A stretch of 5,420 nucleotides of DNA from Candidatus Brevefilum sp. (GTDB lineage: Bacteria; Chloroflexota; Anaerolineae; Anaerolineales; Anaerolineaceae). The position numbers and the translations under genes are program-made. Positions 1 to 5,420 of the stretch are shown one piece after another (position 1 is the stretch's first letter; each line of letters begins with the position of its first letter). Where the stretch lies: the NCBI GenBank assembly GCA_007135845.1, contig SLIC01000191.1, forward strand, positions 1 through 5,420, given 5' to 3'. Below the pieces are notes generated by a model, which saw only the letters and a list, made by a program, of their open reading frames with translations, ran no database searches and had not been told where the DNA came from.

Positions 1-330
1 GAGGTCGTCCAATATCCGCCGTCGATCTTCTGGCGAAAGGGTCGGTTCCTCATCCTTACCCGGCTCGTAGCCTAAAGCCCGGATAACATCGTACAGTCGA
101 TTGCGCAATGTTGGATAGGAGAGGTTAAGCTCCTCTTCCATCCTGTTGAACCGTCCCTCACAGCGAACAAATGTCAAAATGAACTTGATCTGCTCATCGG
201 TCAGGTCAGCAAAAGGACCAGCAAAAGGTTGAAAATGTCCCTCAACAGCAGTATCGCAGCGGGGACAAAAGAACCGAGTTACGATGATATCCGATTTGCA
301 AAGTGGGCACTGCTCCGGCATTTTATTCAT
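1..330 (-). CDS. DUF2089-family zinc-ribbon/HTH protein, C-terminus cut by window edge
   Basis: This minus-strand frame is open for 110 codons from an ATG at 330-328 to the left edge, so only the N-terminal part is present. Two cysteine pairs, CPLC (residues 8-11) and CPRC (22-25), form a short zinc ribbon. The stretch VTRFFCPRC...VEGHF and then LSYPTLRNRLYDVIRALGYE (about 70-89) match the DUF2089 pattern, whose second half looks like a helix-turn-helix that would bind DNA. Residues 100-110 (PEDRRRILDDL) resemble the start of the SHOCT-like helix often found at the end of these proteins; that part is inference. The start is set by AAAAGGAGG (344-336) five bases upstream; a second Met at codon 4 is less well placed. 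It is divergent from the OsmC gene. The family is probably regulatory, but its exact function and targets are not established, and nothing here identifies them. Confidence 0.88.
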   Translation of the reverse strand, partial: MNKMPEQCPLCKSDIIVTRFFCPRCDTAVEGHFQPFAGPFADLTDEQIKFILTFVRCEGRFNRMEEELNLSYPTLRNRLYDVIRALGYEPGKDEEPTLSPEDRRRILDDL

Positions 331-392
331 TTATGCCTCCTTTTCACTTATAAGCCAACGGACTAGCTTTTTCTAAAAATGTGTTATAATTA

Positions 393-432
393 CTTTAATT
401 AAAGCGGAATTTGAAAAAATCAATTTTTCCGC
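393..432 (-). promoter_or_regulatory. Hairpin plus palindrome in the leader of the DUF2089 gene
   Basis: Within the predicted leader, GCGGAA and TTCCGC (404-409 and 427-432) can pair as a six-base stem, with TTGA/TCAA able to pair inside it across an internal loop. In the minus-strand direction a short T-rich stretch and the perfect 12-base palindrome CTTTAATTAAAG (393-404) follow directly. This could be a weak attenuator, an RNA-stability element or an operator. The sequence shows the symmetry only; any role is inference. Confidence 0.35.
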
Positions 433-472
433 AGGGCAACCTAAATATAATTAAGCTGCTTTTTACATCCCC

Positions 473-500
473 ATTGTATCATTAAATTTAAGTTTGTCAA
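473..500 (-). promoter_or_regulatory. Sigma-70-type promoter for the DUF2089 gene
   Basis: On the minus strand a perfect TTGACA (500-495) is followed after 16 bases by TACAAT (478-473), five of six matches to the -10 consensus. Transcription would start near 466 and run towards the DUF2089 gene, giving a leader of about 135 nt. The spacer contains the palindrome TTAAATTTAA (482-491), which could be an operator. The match is good, but the region is AT-rich, so chance resemblance is possible. Confidence 0.6.
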
Positions 501-764
501 TAGTCTAATTGATATTTCTTATGTGTTTCCTTAGATAAGTAAATATTATTAATAAGCTTATTCTTTAAATTAAAGTTTTGTAGTGAAATATTAATTTTTC
601 CAAGCAGTTATCCTGTCGTGTACATGCAGGAGACCTCACAATCACCATTTCCGTCCAGTTCTACAGCAATTTATAACAGATACGGATTCAACCCCAACTC
701 ACCCATAATAAATTTCCATCGATTGAATACCCCCAAATGACGTGATCTATCCGCCAGCAAGGGC

Positions 765-862
765 AATGACCCTCCAACCTGGTTCAATACGATTGCGCTG
801 CTTGCGTTGGATTGCCAGGTTGGATAGAATACCAATTGGTTACATGATTACGAAGGGTCATT
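765..862. repeat. Nested inverted repeats upstream of the OsmC-family gene
   Basis: An outer perfect nine-base pair, AATGACCCT (765-773) and AGGGTCATT (854-862), encloses an inner perfect ten-base pair, TCCAACCTGG (773-782) and CCAGGTTGGA (815-824), sharing one base. Inside the inner stem, CAAT/ATTG and ACG/CGT can extend pairing with small bulges. A ten-base palindrome ACCAATTGGT (831-840) lies between the inner and outer right arms. The element ends 16 bases before the OsmC start codon. It could be a structured RNA, a protein-binding region or a small decayed mobile element; the sequence alone does not decide. Confidence 0.5.
802..830 (+). promoter_or_regulatory. Candidate promoter for the OsmC-family gene
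   Basis: TTGCGT (802-807) and TAGAAT (825-830) are separated by 17 bases. The -10 matches five of six consensus bases, but the -35 matches only its first three. Predicted transcription start is near 837, leaving a leader of about 40 nt. The right arm of the inner inverted repeat (815-824) abuts the -10 box, a common operator position, so repression by a bound protein is plausible. Confidence 0.4.
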
Positions 863-878
863 AATAGAAAGGATTCCA

Positions 879-1310
879 ATGAACAAAACTGTGGAAGCTA
901 AAACATCCTGGAAGGGTGATATGCGCATTGAATGTGAAGTACGGGATCACACAATCGTCATTGATCAACCTGCTGATATGGGTGGAAGTGATGCCGGACC
1001 GAACCCAATCGAAGCATTATTGATTGCCTTAGGGAACTGTCAAGCCAACATGGCTGCCATTATCGCCTCCCAAAAGCGGATTGACCTGGCGGGTTTCTCT
1101 GTTGAGATCGAGGGGGATTATGATCTTGATTCCTTAATGGGTAAGACTGAAGATGAACAAACCGGGATGATTGAGATCCGGCAAAAGATCTTCATTGATG
1201 CCGATCTGACCGATGAGGAAAAGAAAGCGTTTTTCGAAGAAGTACACGCCCGTTGTCCCGTGACGGGCAGCCTGCTTGATGTAACAAAAATCATCGTTGA
1301 AATTCAATAG
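879..1310 (+). CDS. OsmC/Ohr-family thiol peroxidase-like protein
   Basis: The 143-residue product has the usual length for the OsmC/Ohr fold. In characterised members, two conserved cysteines reduce organic hydroperoxides in the cytoplasm. Both are present: Cys54 in PNPIEALLIALGNC (41-54) and Cys126 in ARCPVTGSL (124-132). The GPNPIEALL segment before the first cysteine is the family signature, and DMGGSDAGPNP (33-43) is the expected loop ahead of the central helix. The start is supported by AAAGGA (868-873) five bases upstream. The gene seems monocistronic, with its own candidate promoter and a terminator after it. Whether it is a true peroxidase of the OsmC or Ohr type, or a YhfA-like relative of unknown substrate, cannot be told from these motifs, so I give no symbol. 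Confidence 0.9.
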   Translation: MNKTVEAKTSWKGDMRIECEVRDHTIVIDQPADMGGSDAGPNPIEALLIALGNCQANMAAIIASQKRIDLAGFSVEIEGDYDLDSLMGKTEDEQTGMIEIRQKIFIDADLTDEEKKAFFEEVHARCPVTGSLLDVTKIIVEIQ

Positions 1311-1342
1311 CCTGAATGGGCAGTTTCGATACCAAATATTGC

Positions 1343-1394
1343 GATTTGGCACTATGCGACCAAACAATCGTTGGTTTAATGCCTGGTCTTTTTT
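1343..1394 (+). terminator. Probable intrinsic terminator after the OsmC-family gene
   Basis: GATTTGGCA (1343-1351) can pair with TGCCTGGTC (1380-1388) with one mismatch and two G-U pairs, and six T residues (1389-1394) follow directly. Its loop holds a second small hairpin, ACCAAAC/GTTGGT (1359-1365 and 1370-1375, one bulged A). A shorter alternative stem, GACCA/TGGTC (1358-1362 and 1384-1388), uses the same T-tract. The position, 33 bases past the stop codon and just before the next promoter, fits a terminator. Confidence 0.5.
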
Positions 1395-1409
1395 GCAGCC
1401 CAGGTAACT

Positions 1410-1418
1410 TGGTATAAT
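1410..1418 (+). promoter_or_regulatory. Extended -10 promoter for ftcD and the genes after it
   Basis: TGGTATAAT combines a perfect TATAAT (1413-1418) with the TGN extension. No good -35 box lies 16-18 bases upstream, where the T-tract of the preceding terminator sits, as is often tolerated by extended -10 promoters. Transcription would start near 1425, about 20 bases before the ftcD start codon. It probably drives the four-gene run up to 5173. Confidence 0.6.
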
Positions 1419-1444
1419 GAACAAAAGTCTTGAGAGGAGCCTCC

Positions 1445-2995
1445 ATGCCAAATCCCATTGTTGAGTGTATACCAAACTATTCTGAAGCGCGCCGTCCCGA
1501 GGTGATTGAGGCGATTGTCGATGCCATCACCGCAGTTCAGGGTGTCAGCATCCTGGACCGCCATTCAGATATGGATCATAACCGCACGGTGATTACGATT
1601 GTGGGTCATCCCGACGCGGTAGAAGAAGCGGCCTTCCAGTCCATCGCCAAAGCCGCCGAATTGATAGACCTGGATCACCACCAGGGAGAGCATCCCCGCA
1701 TCGGTGCAACGGACGTTGTCCCCTTTGTTCCAATATCGGGCATATCCATGGTTGAATGTGTTGAAATGGCACGGCGTTTGGGAAAGCGTGTGGGTGAACG
1801 GCTAAAAATCCCCGTTTACCTGTATGAGGAAGCCGCAACCCGCCCAGAACGGGTTAACCTGGAAAGCATTCGCAAAGGCCAGTATGAAACACTGAAAAAA
1901 GACATTGGCCAGGATCCCGCCAGGGAACCAGACTTTGGACCCTCAGCGGTGACCGGGGCTGGTGCAACCGTGATCGGTGCGCGCAACCCGTTGATTGCGT
2001 TCAATGTCTACCTGACCACAGACGATGTCAGCATCGCCAACAAGATTGCCCGGGCGATCCGGCATTCAACCGGTGGGCTGCGGTATGTCAAAGCGATGGG
2101 GATGATGGTTGAAGGCATGGCGCAGGTATCGATGAATCTGACCAATTTCCGACGAACATCCATGGCAAGGGTGGTTGAGATGATCCGGCGAGAAGCCAGT
2201 CGGTATGGTGTGTCCGTGCGCCATTCTGAACTGGTCGGCCTGGTGCCCAACGAGGCGTTGGTCGATGCATCGGTCTGGTATATGCAAATGGATCAATTTG
2301 AACCAGACCAGGTTTTAGAAACCCGCCTGTTTGATGCTGCTGCACAACCACAAGAAAGCCCGGTCAAAGAAGGCGATGAGGGTTTCTTGGATGCATTGGC
2401 TTCTGGTGAACCAACCCCTGGAGGTGGTTCTGCTGCAGCCTACAGCGCCGCGATGGCTGCTGCGCTGGTGGCGATGGTCGGCCGGGTAACCGTTGGCAAG
2501 AAGAAATATGCGGATGTGGAAGCTGAGATGTGGTCGATGATCGAAGAAGCTGCCGAACTTCAGGAAACAATGCGAACTGCCGTTGAAAAAGATGCTGAAT
2601 CCTTTCAAGCTTATATGAAAGCAAGGCGCTTACCGCAAGATACGGACCAGCAGAAGTCGGAACGCATTCAGGCGATCCAGGCTGCTTCAATCAATGCGGC
2701 AGAAATACCCCTGCATGTCGGTCGAAATGCCCTTTCAATTATGCAACTGGCGCTTCTGGCCGCTGAAAAAGGCAACATCAACGCCGTTTCCGATGCGGGA
2801 ACCGCGTTTGCCATGGCGCAAGCCGCATTACAAGGGGCGGGTTTAAATGTGCGCATCAACTTGTTAGGGCTTGAAAAGGAACCAGAACCAGCCCGGATGC
2901 TGAATGAATTAAAAACCCTGGAAAATAAAGCTGGCAAAATTGGTAACTCCCTGCGGGAAGCCCTCACGCAGCGCGGCGGTTTGGACCCTTCCTAA
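1445..2995 (+). CDS. ftcD: Fused glutamate formiminotransferase / formimino-THF cyclodeaminase
   Basis: This 516-residue cytoplasmic enzyme moves the formimino group from N-formimino-glutamate to tetrahydrofolate, then releases ammonia to give 5,10-methenyl-THF. The N-terminal transferase domain (about 1-177) starts IVECIPNYSEARRPEVI and has SDMDHNRTV (41-49) and GEHPRIGATD (81-90), whose His83 sits at the family's catalytic His position. The second transferase domain (about 178-298) includes GARNPLIAFNVYL. After a short linker, the cyclodeaminase domain (about 312-516) has PTPGGGSAAAYSAAMAAALV (324-343), DAESFQAYMKARR and NINAVSDAGTA. The ATG at 1445 is chosen because AGAGGAG lies five bases upstream and homologues start here; an in-frame TTG at 1430 would add five residues and overlap that ribosome site. 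The length is close to that of the fused animal enzyme. No other hut gene is visible, so its source pathway (histidine or purine breakdown) is open. Confidence 0.93.
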   Translation: MPNPIVECIPNYSEARRPEVIEAIVDAITAVQGVSILDRHSDMDHNRTVITIVGHPDAVEEAAFQSIAKAAELIDLDHHQGEHPRIGATDVVPFVPISGISMVECVEMARRLGKRVGERLKIPVYLYEEAATRPERVNLESIRKGQYETLKKDIGQDPAREPDFGPSAVTGAGATVIGARNPLIAFNVYLTTDDVSIANKIARAIRHSTGGLRYVKAMGMMVEGMAQVSMNLTNFRRTSMARVVEMIRREASRYGVSVRHSELVGLVPNEALVDASVWYMQMDQFEPDQVLETRLFDAAAQPQESPVKEGDEGFLDALASGEPTPGGGSAAAYSAAMAAALVAMVGRVTVGKKKYADVEAEMWSMIEEAAELQETMRTAVEKDAESFQAYMKARRLPQDTDQQKSERIQAIQAASINAAEIPLHVGRNALSIMQLALLAAEKGNINAVSDAGTAFAMAQAALQGAGLNVRINLLGLEKEPEPARMLNELKTLENKAGKIGNSLREALTQRGGLDPS

Positions 2996-3001
2996 GCACT
3001 T

Positions 3002-4024
3002 ATGCGCAGATTTACATTATTGGTAGTATTGGCTTTACTCAGTTTGCTGCTCCTGGCTGCTTGCCAGGCAGGAGATACGACTGAGGAGATTCCTCCAACG
3101 CCTTTGGCTGAAAAAACACCCCTGGCAGCAACGCAGACTGTGATCGAAGAAGCTCCGGAAGTTCCCGCAGAGCCAATCCCGGATAACACACCCACTTTAG
3201 AGCCACCTCTGGAAGAGGAAGACTTCGACTGTGAAGAAATCTTTTGTTCGTGGTCCTGGCCGGGTTGGATCGAAAGACCCATTGGCGTCGGATATACCCG
3301 GACAATTGATATCTCCTATCCATACGCCAGCACGGGAGAGGGTGCTTTTGAAATACATCATGGGGTGGAGTTTTTAAATCCTTATGGTACCCCTGTCCTG
3401 GCTGCCAGGGATGGTGAGGTTGTCTTTGCAGATTATGACACCACCCCAGACATTGGTCCTTACTGGGGTTTTTACGGATTTGTGATCATTTTACGCCATC
3501 CAGGCCTGGTTATTGATGGGCAAATCGTCTACACCGTTTATGCCCACTTATCTGATATTTCCGTCTCTGTTGGTGACCGGGTGAACACAGGTGATGTCCT
3601 TGGTGAAGTTGGGTACAGCGGGGTGGCCGTCGGACCGCATTTACATTTTGAAGTCAGGGTTGGCACAAATGACTACTTCCATACGGTCAACCCAATCTTG
3701 TGGTTTGCCCCCCTCGATGATGCTGAGCTGCAACCAAAGGCCATGCTGGCTGGCTTGATCAAGGGACCTTTTGGTGCTCCAGTGACAGAATTTCGTTTAG
3801 AATTAGAACAATTAACAGAAACAGGCACGGTGCAAGCGATTTACTATCCAAAGACCTACTATGCCGGCAGGGTTAATGCGCACCCACTCCTGGGAGAAAA
3901 TTTTGCCATACCAGATTTACCTGCTGGAGATTACCGCCTGAGCTTTATTTACAATCGGTTATACGAGATCTTCTTCACGCTTGAACCGGGTTCACTGGGA
4001 TTTATCAAGATTAACCTGGATTGA
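3002..4024 (+). CDS. M23 (LytM-type) peptidase-like lipoprotein with C-terminal beta-sandwich domain
   Basis: The 340-residue product begins with a lipoprotein signal: MRR, a hydrophobic run, then LAAC with the lipidated Cys21, so it should sit on the outer face of the membrane. Residues 22-75 are Pro/Glu/Thr-rich and probably an extended spacer. The M23 domain (about 110-240) has HHGVEF (119-124), YAHLS (180-184) and GPHLHFEV (211-218). These supply the usual histidines (His119, His182, His213, His215), but the aspartate ligand of the HxxxD motif is Glu123. Residues about 247-340 resemble a carboxypeptidase-regulatory-like beta-sandwich (NFAIPDLPAGDYRLSF). It starts six bases after ftcD with no clear Shine-Dalgarno, suggesting translational coupling. 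M23 enzymes cut peptidoglycan cross-links, or, when degenerate, activate amidases; which applies here is uncertain. Confidence 0.88.
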   Translation: MRRFTLLVVLALLSLLLLAACQAGDTTEEIPPTPLAEKTPLAATQTVIEEAPEVPAEPIPDNTPTLEPPLEEEDFDCEEIFCSWSWPGWIERPIGVGYTRTIDISYPYASTGEGAFEIHHGVEFLNPYGTPVLAARDGEVVFADYDTTPDIGPYWGFYGFVIILRHPGLVIDGQIVYTVYAHLSDISVSVGDRVNTGDVLGEVGYSGVAVGPHLHFEVRVGTNDYFHTVNPILWFAPLDDAELQPKAMLAGLIKGPFGAPVTEFRLELEQLTETGTVQAIYYPKTYYAGRVNAHPLLGENFAIPDLPAGDYRLSFIYNRLYEIFFTLEPGSLGFIKINLD

Positions 4025-4078
4025 ACCATTCAATAATTTACCGTTGGTTGATGTATTTATTATAGGAGTTAATAAACA

Positions 4079-4633
4079 ATGACAATCAAAGCCGATCACT
4101 GGATCCGGAAGATGGCATTATCAAAAAAGATGATCGAACCCTTTGAAGAAGGGCAGGTTCGCCAGGGGGTCATCTCCTTTGGCACCTCTTCCTATGGCTA
4201 CGACATCCGTGTGGCAGATGAGTATAAGATTTTTACCAATGTCTATTCGGCGATTGTGGATCCAAAGAATTTTGACATCAATTCCATGGTTGACTTCAAA
4301 GGTGATGTTTGCATTATTCCGCCCAACTCATTTGCCCTAGCAAAAACTGTGGAATACTTCCGCATCCCGCGCAACGTGCTGACGATCTGTGTCGGCAAGA
4401 GCACCTATGCCCGCTGCGGCATCATTGTCAATGTGACCCCCTTTGAACCTGAATGGGAGGGTTTTGTCACTTTGGAAATTTCCAACACAACACCGCTGCC
4501 CGCAAAAATCTACTCCTTTGAGGGGATTGCCCAGGTATTGTTTTTTGAAGCTGATGAAGCCTGTGAAACTTCTTACGCAGATAAACAGGGCAAATACCAG
4601 TACCAGAAGTCAATTGAACTCCCCAAGCTCTAA
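4079..4633 (+). CDS. dcd: dCTP deaminase
   Basis: Dcd hydrolytically deaminates dCTP to dUTP, which dUTPase then turns into dUMP for thymidylate synthesis. The 184-residue length fits the trimeric dUTPase-fold family. Conserved blocks are SSYGYDIRV (37-45), [20 protein letters not shown] (78-97), [21 protein letters not shown] (106-126) and [14 protein letters not shown] (132-145), with Glu133 at the catalytic glutamate position. GKST replaces the GRSS of E. coli Dcd; I recall this form from many other bacteria, so it marks a subclade and not a defect. The tail [12 protein letters not shown] (165-176) closes over the nucleotide in relatives. AGGAG (4064-4068) lies ten bases before the ATG. 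Whether it also has dUTPase activity, as in some archaeal Dcd, cannot be seen; its sequence style is that of the monofunctional bacterial type. It lies 54 bp after the lipoprotein gene. Confidence 0.95.
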   Translation: MTIKADHWIRKMALSKKMIEPFEEGQVRQGVISFGTSSYGYDIRVADEYKIFTNVYSAIVDPKNFDINSMVDFKGDVCIIPPNSFALAKTVEYFRIPRNVLTICVGKSTYARCGIIVNVTPFEPEWEGFVTLEISNTTPLPAKIYSFEGIAQVLFFEADEACETSYADKQGKYQYQKSIELPKL

Positions 4634-4645
4634 GAACCTCGACCA

Positions 4646-5173
4646 GTGAAGACGATCGTAGTCGCATCTCAAAACCCGGTCAAAGCAGCAGCCGTACTAA
4701 GCGGTTTTGCCCGCATGTTTGAGGATGAGACATTCACGGTTGAAAGTGTGGTCGTGGAATCCGGAGTCCAAGATCAACCGCTTTCCGACCAGGCCACCCG
4801 CCAGGGGGCACAGAACCGTGCGGAGAAAGCCAGGCTTACATCCCCTGCAGCCGATTATTGGGTTGGTATAGAAGGGGGGTGTGACACCCAGGATGGTGTG
4901 ATGATGGCTTTCGCCTGGGTGGTGGTGCTTTCGGAAAAGGGTCACGGCAGCGCGCGCACCGCCCATTTCAACCTGCCCCACCAGGTGAAAACCCTGGTGG
5001 AATCCGGTATGGAACTGGGAGATGCCGATGACCAGGTGTTTGGCAGGGAGAATTCCAAACAAAAATCAGGCGCTGTGGGATTGTTAACAGGCGATGTGGT
5101 CACACGCAAATCGCTTTACGAGCAAGCCATCATCCTGGCTTTGATCCCGTTCAAGCAACCAGAACTGTATTGA
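4646..5173 (+). CDS. yjjX: YjjX-type inosine/xanthosine triphosphatase (DUF84/NTPase family)
   Basis: The 175-residue product aligns along its length with E. coli YjjX as I recall it. That enzyme hydrolyses ITP and XTP (metal-dependent), keeping deaminated purines out of nucleic acids. Visible motifs are the phosphate-binding start VASQNPVK (6-13), VESGVQDQP (37-45), TRQGAQNRAEKAR (51-63), YWVGIEGG (71-78), KSGAVGLLTG (140-149) and SLYEQAIILALIPF (156-169). The start is a GTG at 4646. The in-frame dcd stop at 4631-4633 rules out anything longer, and the 12-base gap has no clear Shine-Dalgarno, so translation is probably coupled to dcd. Both genes act on nucleotide pools. The substrate is assigned by family, and other DUF84 members may prefer different non-canonical NTPs. 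Confidence 0.9.
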   Translation: MKTIVVASQNPVKAAAVLSGFARMFEDETFTVESVVVESGVQDQPLSDQATRQGAQNRAEKARLTSPAADYWVGIEGGCDTQDGVMMAFAWVVVLSEKGHGSARTAHFNLPHQVKTLVESGMELGDADDQVFGRENSKQKSGAVGLLTGDVVTRKSLYEQAIILALIPFKQPELY

Positions 5174-5227
5174 ACAAAAAATCCAGCCACAATTGGTTGG
5201 ATTGGCGGCCAATTGAGAAAAAACCAT

Positions 5228-5302
5228 CCCAATGGAAATGTCCTCCCTTATCCTCACCTGGCAACAAGGTGTCATTGGGTAGGATTTTTTTCGTATTTTT
5301 TT
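5228..5302 (+). terminator. Probable intrinsic terminator ending the ftcD-yjjX run
   Basis: CCCAATG (5228-5234) and CATTGGG (5273-5279) form a perfect seven-base inverted repeat that encloses a smaller hairpin CACCT/AGGTG (5255-5259 and 5267-5271). Seven T residues (5285-5291) and a second seven-T run (5296-5302) follow. An alternative stem, ATCCT-ACC with GGTAGGAT (5250-5258 and 5278-5285, one bulged C), ends exactly at the first T-tract. It starts 54 bases after the yjjX stop codon. An upstream repeat, CAATTGG/CCAATTG (5190-5196 and 5209-5215), has no T-tract and is not needed. Confidence 0.5.
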
Positions 5303-5318
5303 GGGGTGGGCAAACTCC

Positions 5319-5343
5319 GACCTTTTCTGAAACGGGAAAGGTC
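5319..5343. terminator. Strong stem-loop, possible second or opposite-strand terminator
   Basis: GACCTTTTC (5319-5327) pairs with GGAAAGGTC (5335-5343) over nine bases with one G-U pair and a seven-base loop. Only a weak T-rich stretch follows on the plus strand (AATTCTTATC), and none on the minus strand. Together with the T-runs just before it, it may back up the preceding terminator or serve a gene coming from the right on the minus strand. It lies in the otherwise empty 247 bases after yjjX. Confidence 0.35.
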
Positions 5344-5420
5344 AATTCTTATCCCATCATAAAGGTAATAAAGGAATCCAATCAGTGGTGGAATTTACTG
5401 GCTCGTAATAATCAAGAAAC

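Larger units (their letters stand above)
331..878. other. Divergent intergenic region, no convincing gene
   Basis: This spacer of about 550 bp separates the leftward DUF2089 gene from the rightward OsmC gene. Positions 360-600 are very AT-rich and carry the DUF2089 promoter and leader, plus palindromes at 393-404, 482-491, 551-562 (AATAAGCTTATT) and 563-575. Positions 600-760 have more mixed composition, and I see no tRNA, no repeat array and no ORF with a ribosome binding site there. A small inverted repeat TCCTG/CAGGA (611-615 and 627-631) is the only structure in that part. Positions 765-862 hold the nested inverted repeats described separately. Confidence 0.7.

Noticed and set aside
382..390. 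Plus-strand TGTTATAAT, a perfect extended -10 motif.
   Set aside because: There is no -35 box, and no plus-strand gene starts for nearly 500 bases; AT-rich sequence gives such matches easily.
624..740. Plus-strand ATG frame of 38 codons in the intergenic region.
   Set aside because: There is no Shine-Dalgarno, the composition is Ser/Pro/Asn-rich, and it has no recognisable similarity; it is probably chance.
1430..1444. TTG start for ftcD giving five extra residues (MRGAS).
   Set aside because: These codons are the ribosome binding site of the ATG at 1445, and family members begin at the equivalent of MPNPIVEC.
4025..4078. Possible terminator and new promoter between the lipoprotein gene and dcd (AACCA/TGGTT repeat, TATTTA and TATTAT boxes).
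   Set aside because: The stem is only five bases with a long loop and no T-tract, and no -35 box has acceptable spacing.
5190..5215. CAATTGG/CCAATTG inverted repeat as the yjjX terminator.
   Set aside because: It is followed by an A-rich stretch and not by T residues; the structure at 5228-5302 fits better.
5357..5419. Minus-strand frame of 20 codons open to the right edge, ending in TGA at 5359-5357 (tail ...DWIPLLPL).
   Set aside because: It is the only open minus-strand frame there and could be the end of a convergent gene, but 20 residues without a recognisable motif are too few to call.

Overview
The window looks like ordinary chromosomal DNA from a free-living bacterium. I lean towards the Chloroflexota, probably an Anaerolineae-type anaerobe. 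The reasons are the DUF2089 zinc-ribbon/HTH protein, the fused formiminotransferase-cyclodeaminase, and a Sec/lipobox M23 lipoprotein with a short beta-sandwich tail. This assignment is inference from gene style, not from a marker gene. Coding DNA is of intermediate GC, while the spacer at about 360-600 is distinctly AT-rich.

Layout. A DUF2089-type gene runs leftwards off the left edge (330 to 1, minus strand). It has a strong Shine-Dalgarno sequence, and a good sigma-70-like promoter about 135 nt upstream implies a long, structured leader. A spacer of about 550 bp follows with no convincing gene. It holds that promoter, several AT-rich palindromes, and nested inverted repeats just before an OsmC/Ohr-family gene (879-1310, plus strand). 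A probable intrinsic terminator closes that gene, and an extended -10 promoter follows at once.

From there four genes read rightwards in close succession: ftcD (1445-2995), an M23 peptidase-like lipoprotein 6 nt later (3002-4024), dcd (4079-4633), and a YjjX-type inosine/xanthosine triphosphatase 12 nt later (4646-5173). The spacing suggests one transcription unit ending at inverted repeats and T-tracts around 5228-5343. The last ~75 bases hold nothing I can call with confidence.

How the genes fit together. dcd and yjjX both act on nucleotide pools: dCTP to dUTP for thymidylate synthesis, and removal of deaminated purine NTPs. FtcD supplies 5,10-methenyl-THF from formimino donors. One-carbon folate is also needed for purine and thymidylate synthesis, so ftcD, dcd and yjjX have a loose folate/nucleotide theme. 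The M23 lipoprotein has no evident metabolic tie. The OsmC gene is a separate redox-stress unit. I found no phage, IS element, CRISPR array, toxin-antitoxin pair or defence locus. The points most worth checking are the nested repeats before the OsmC gene, the Asp-to-Glu change in the M23 zinc motif, and the long structured leader of the DUF2089 gene.
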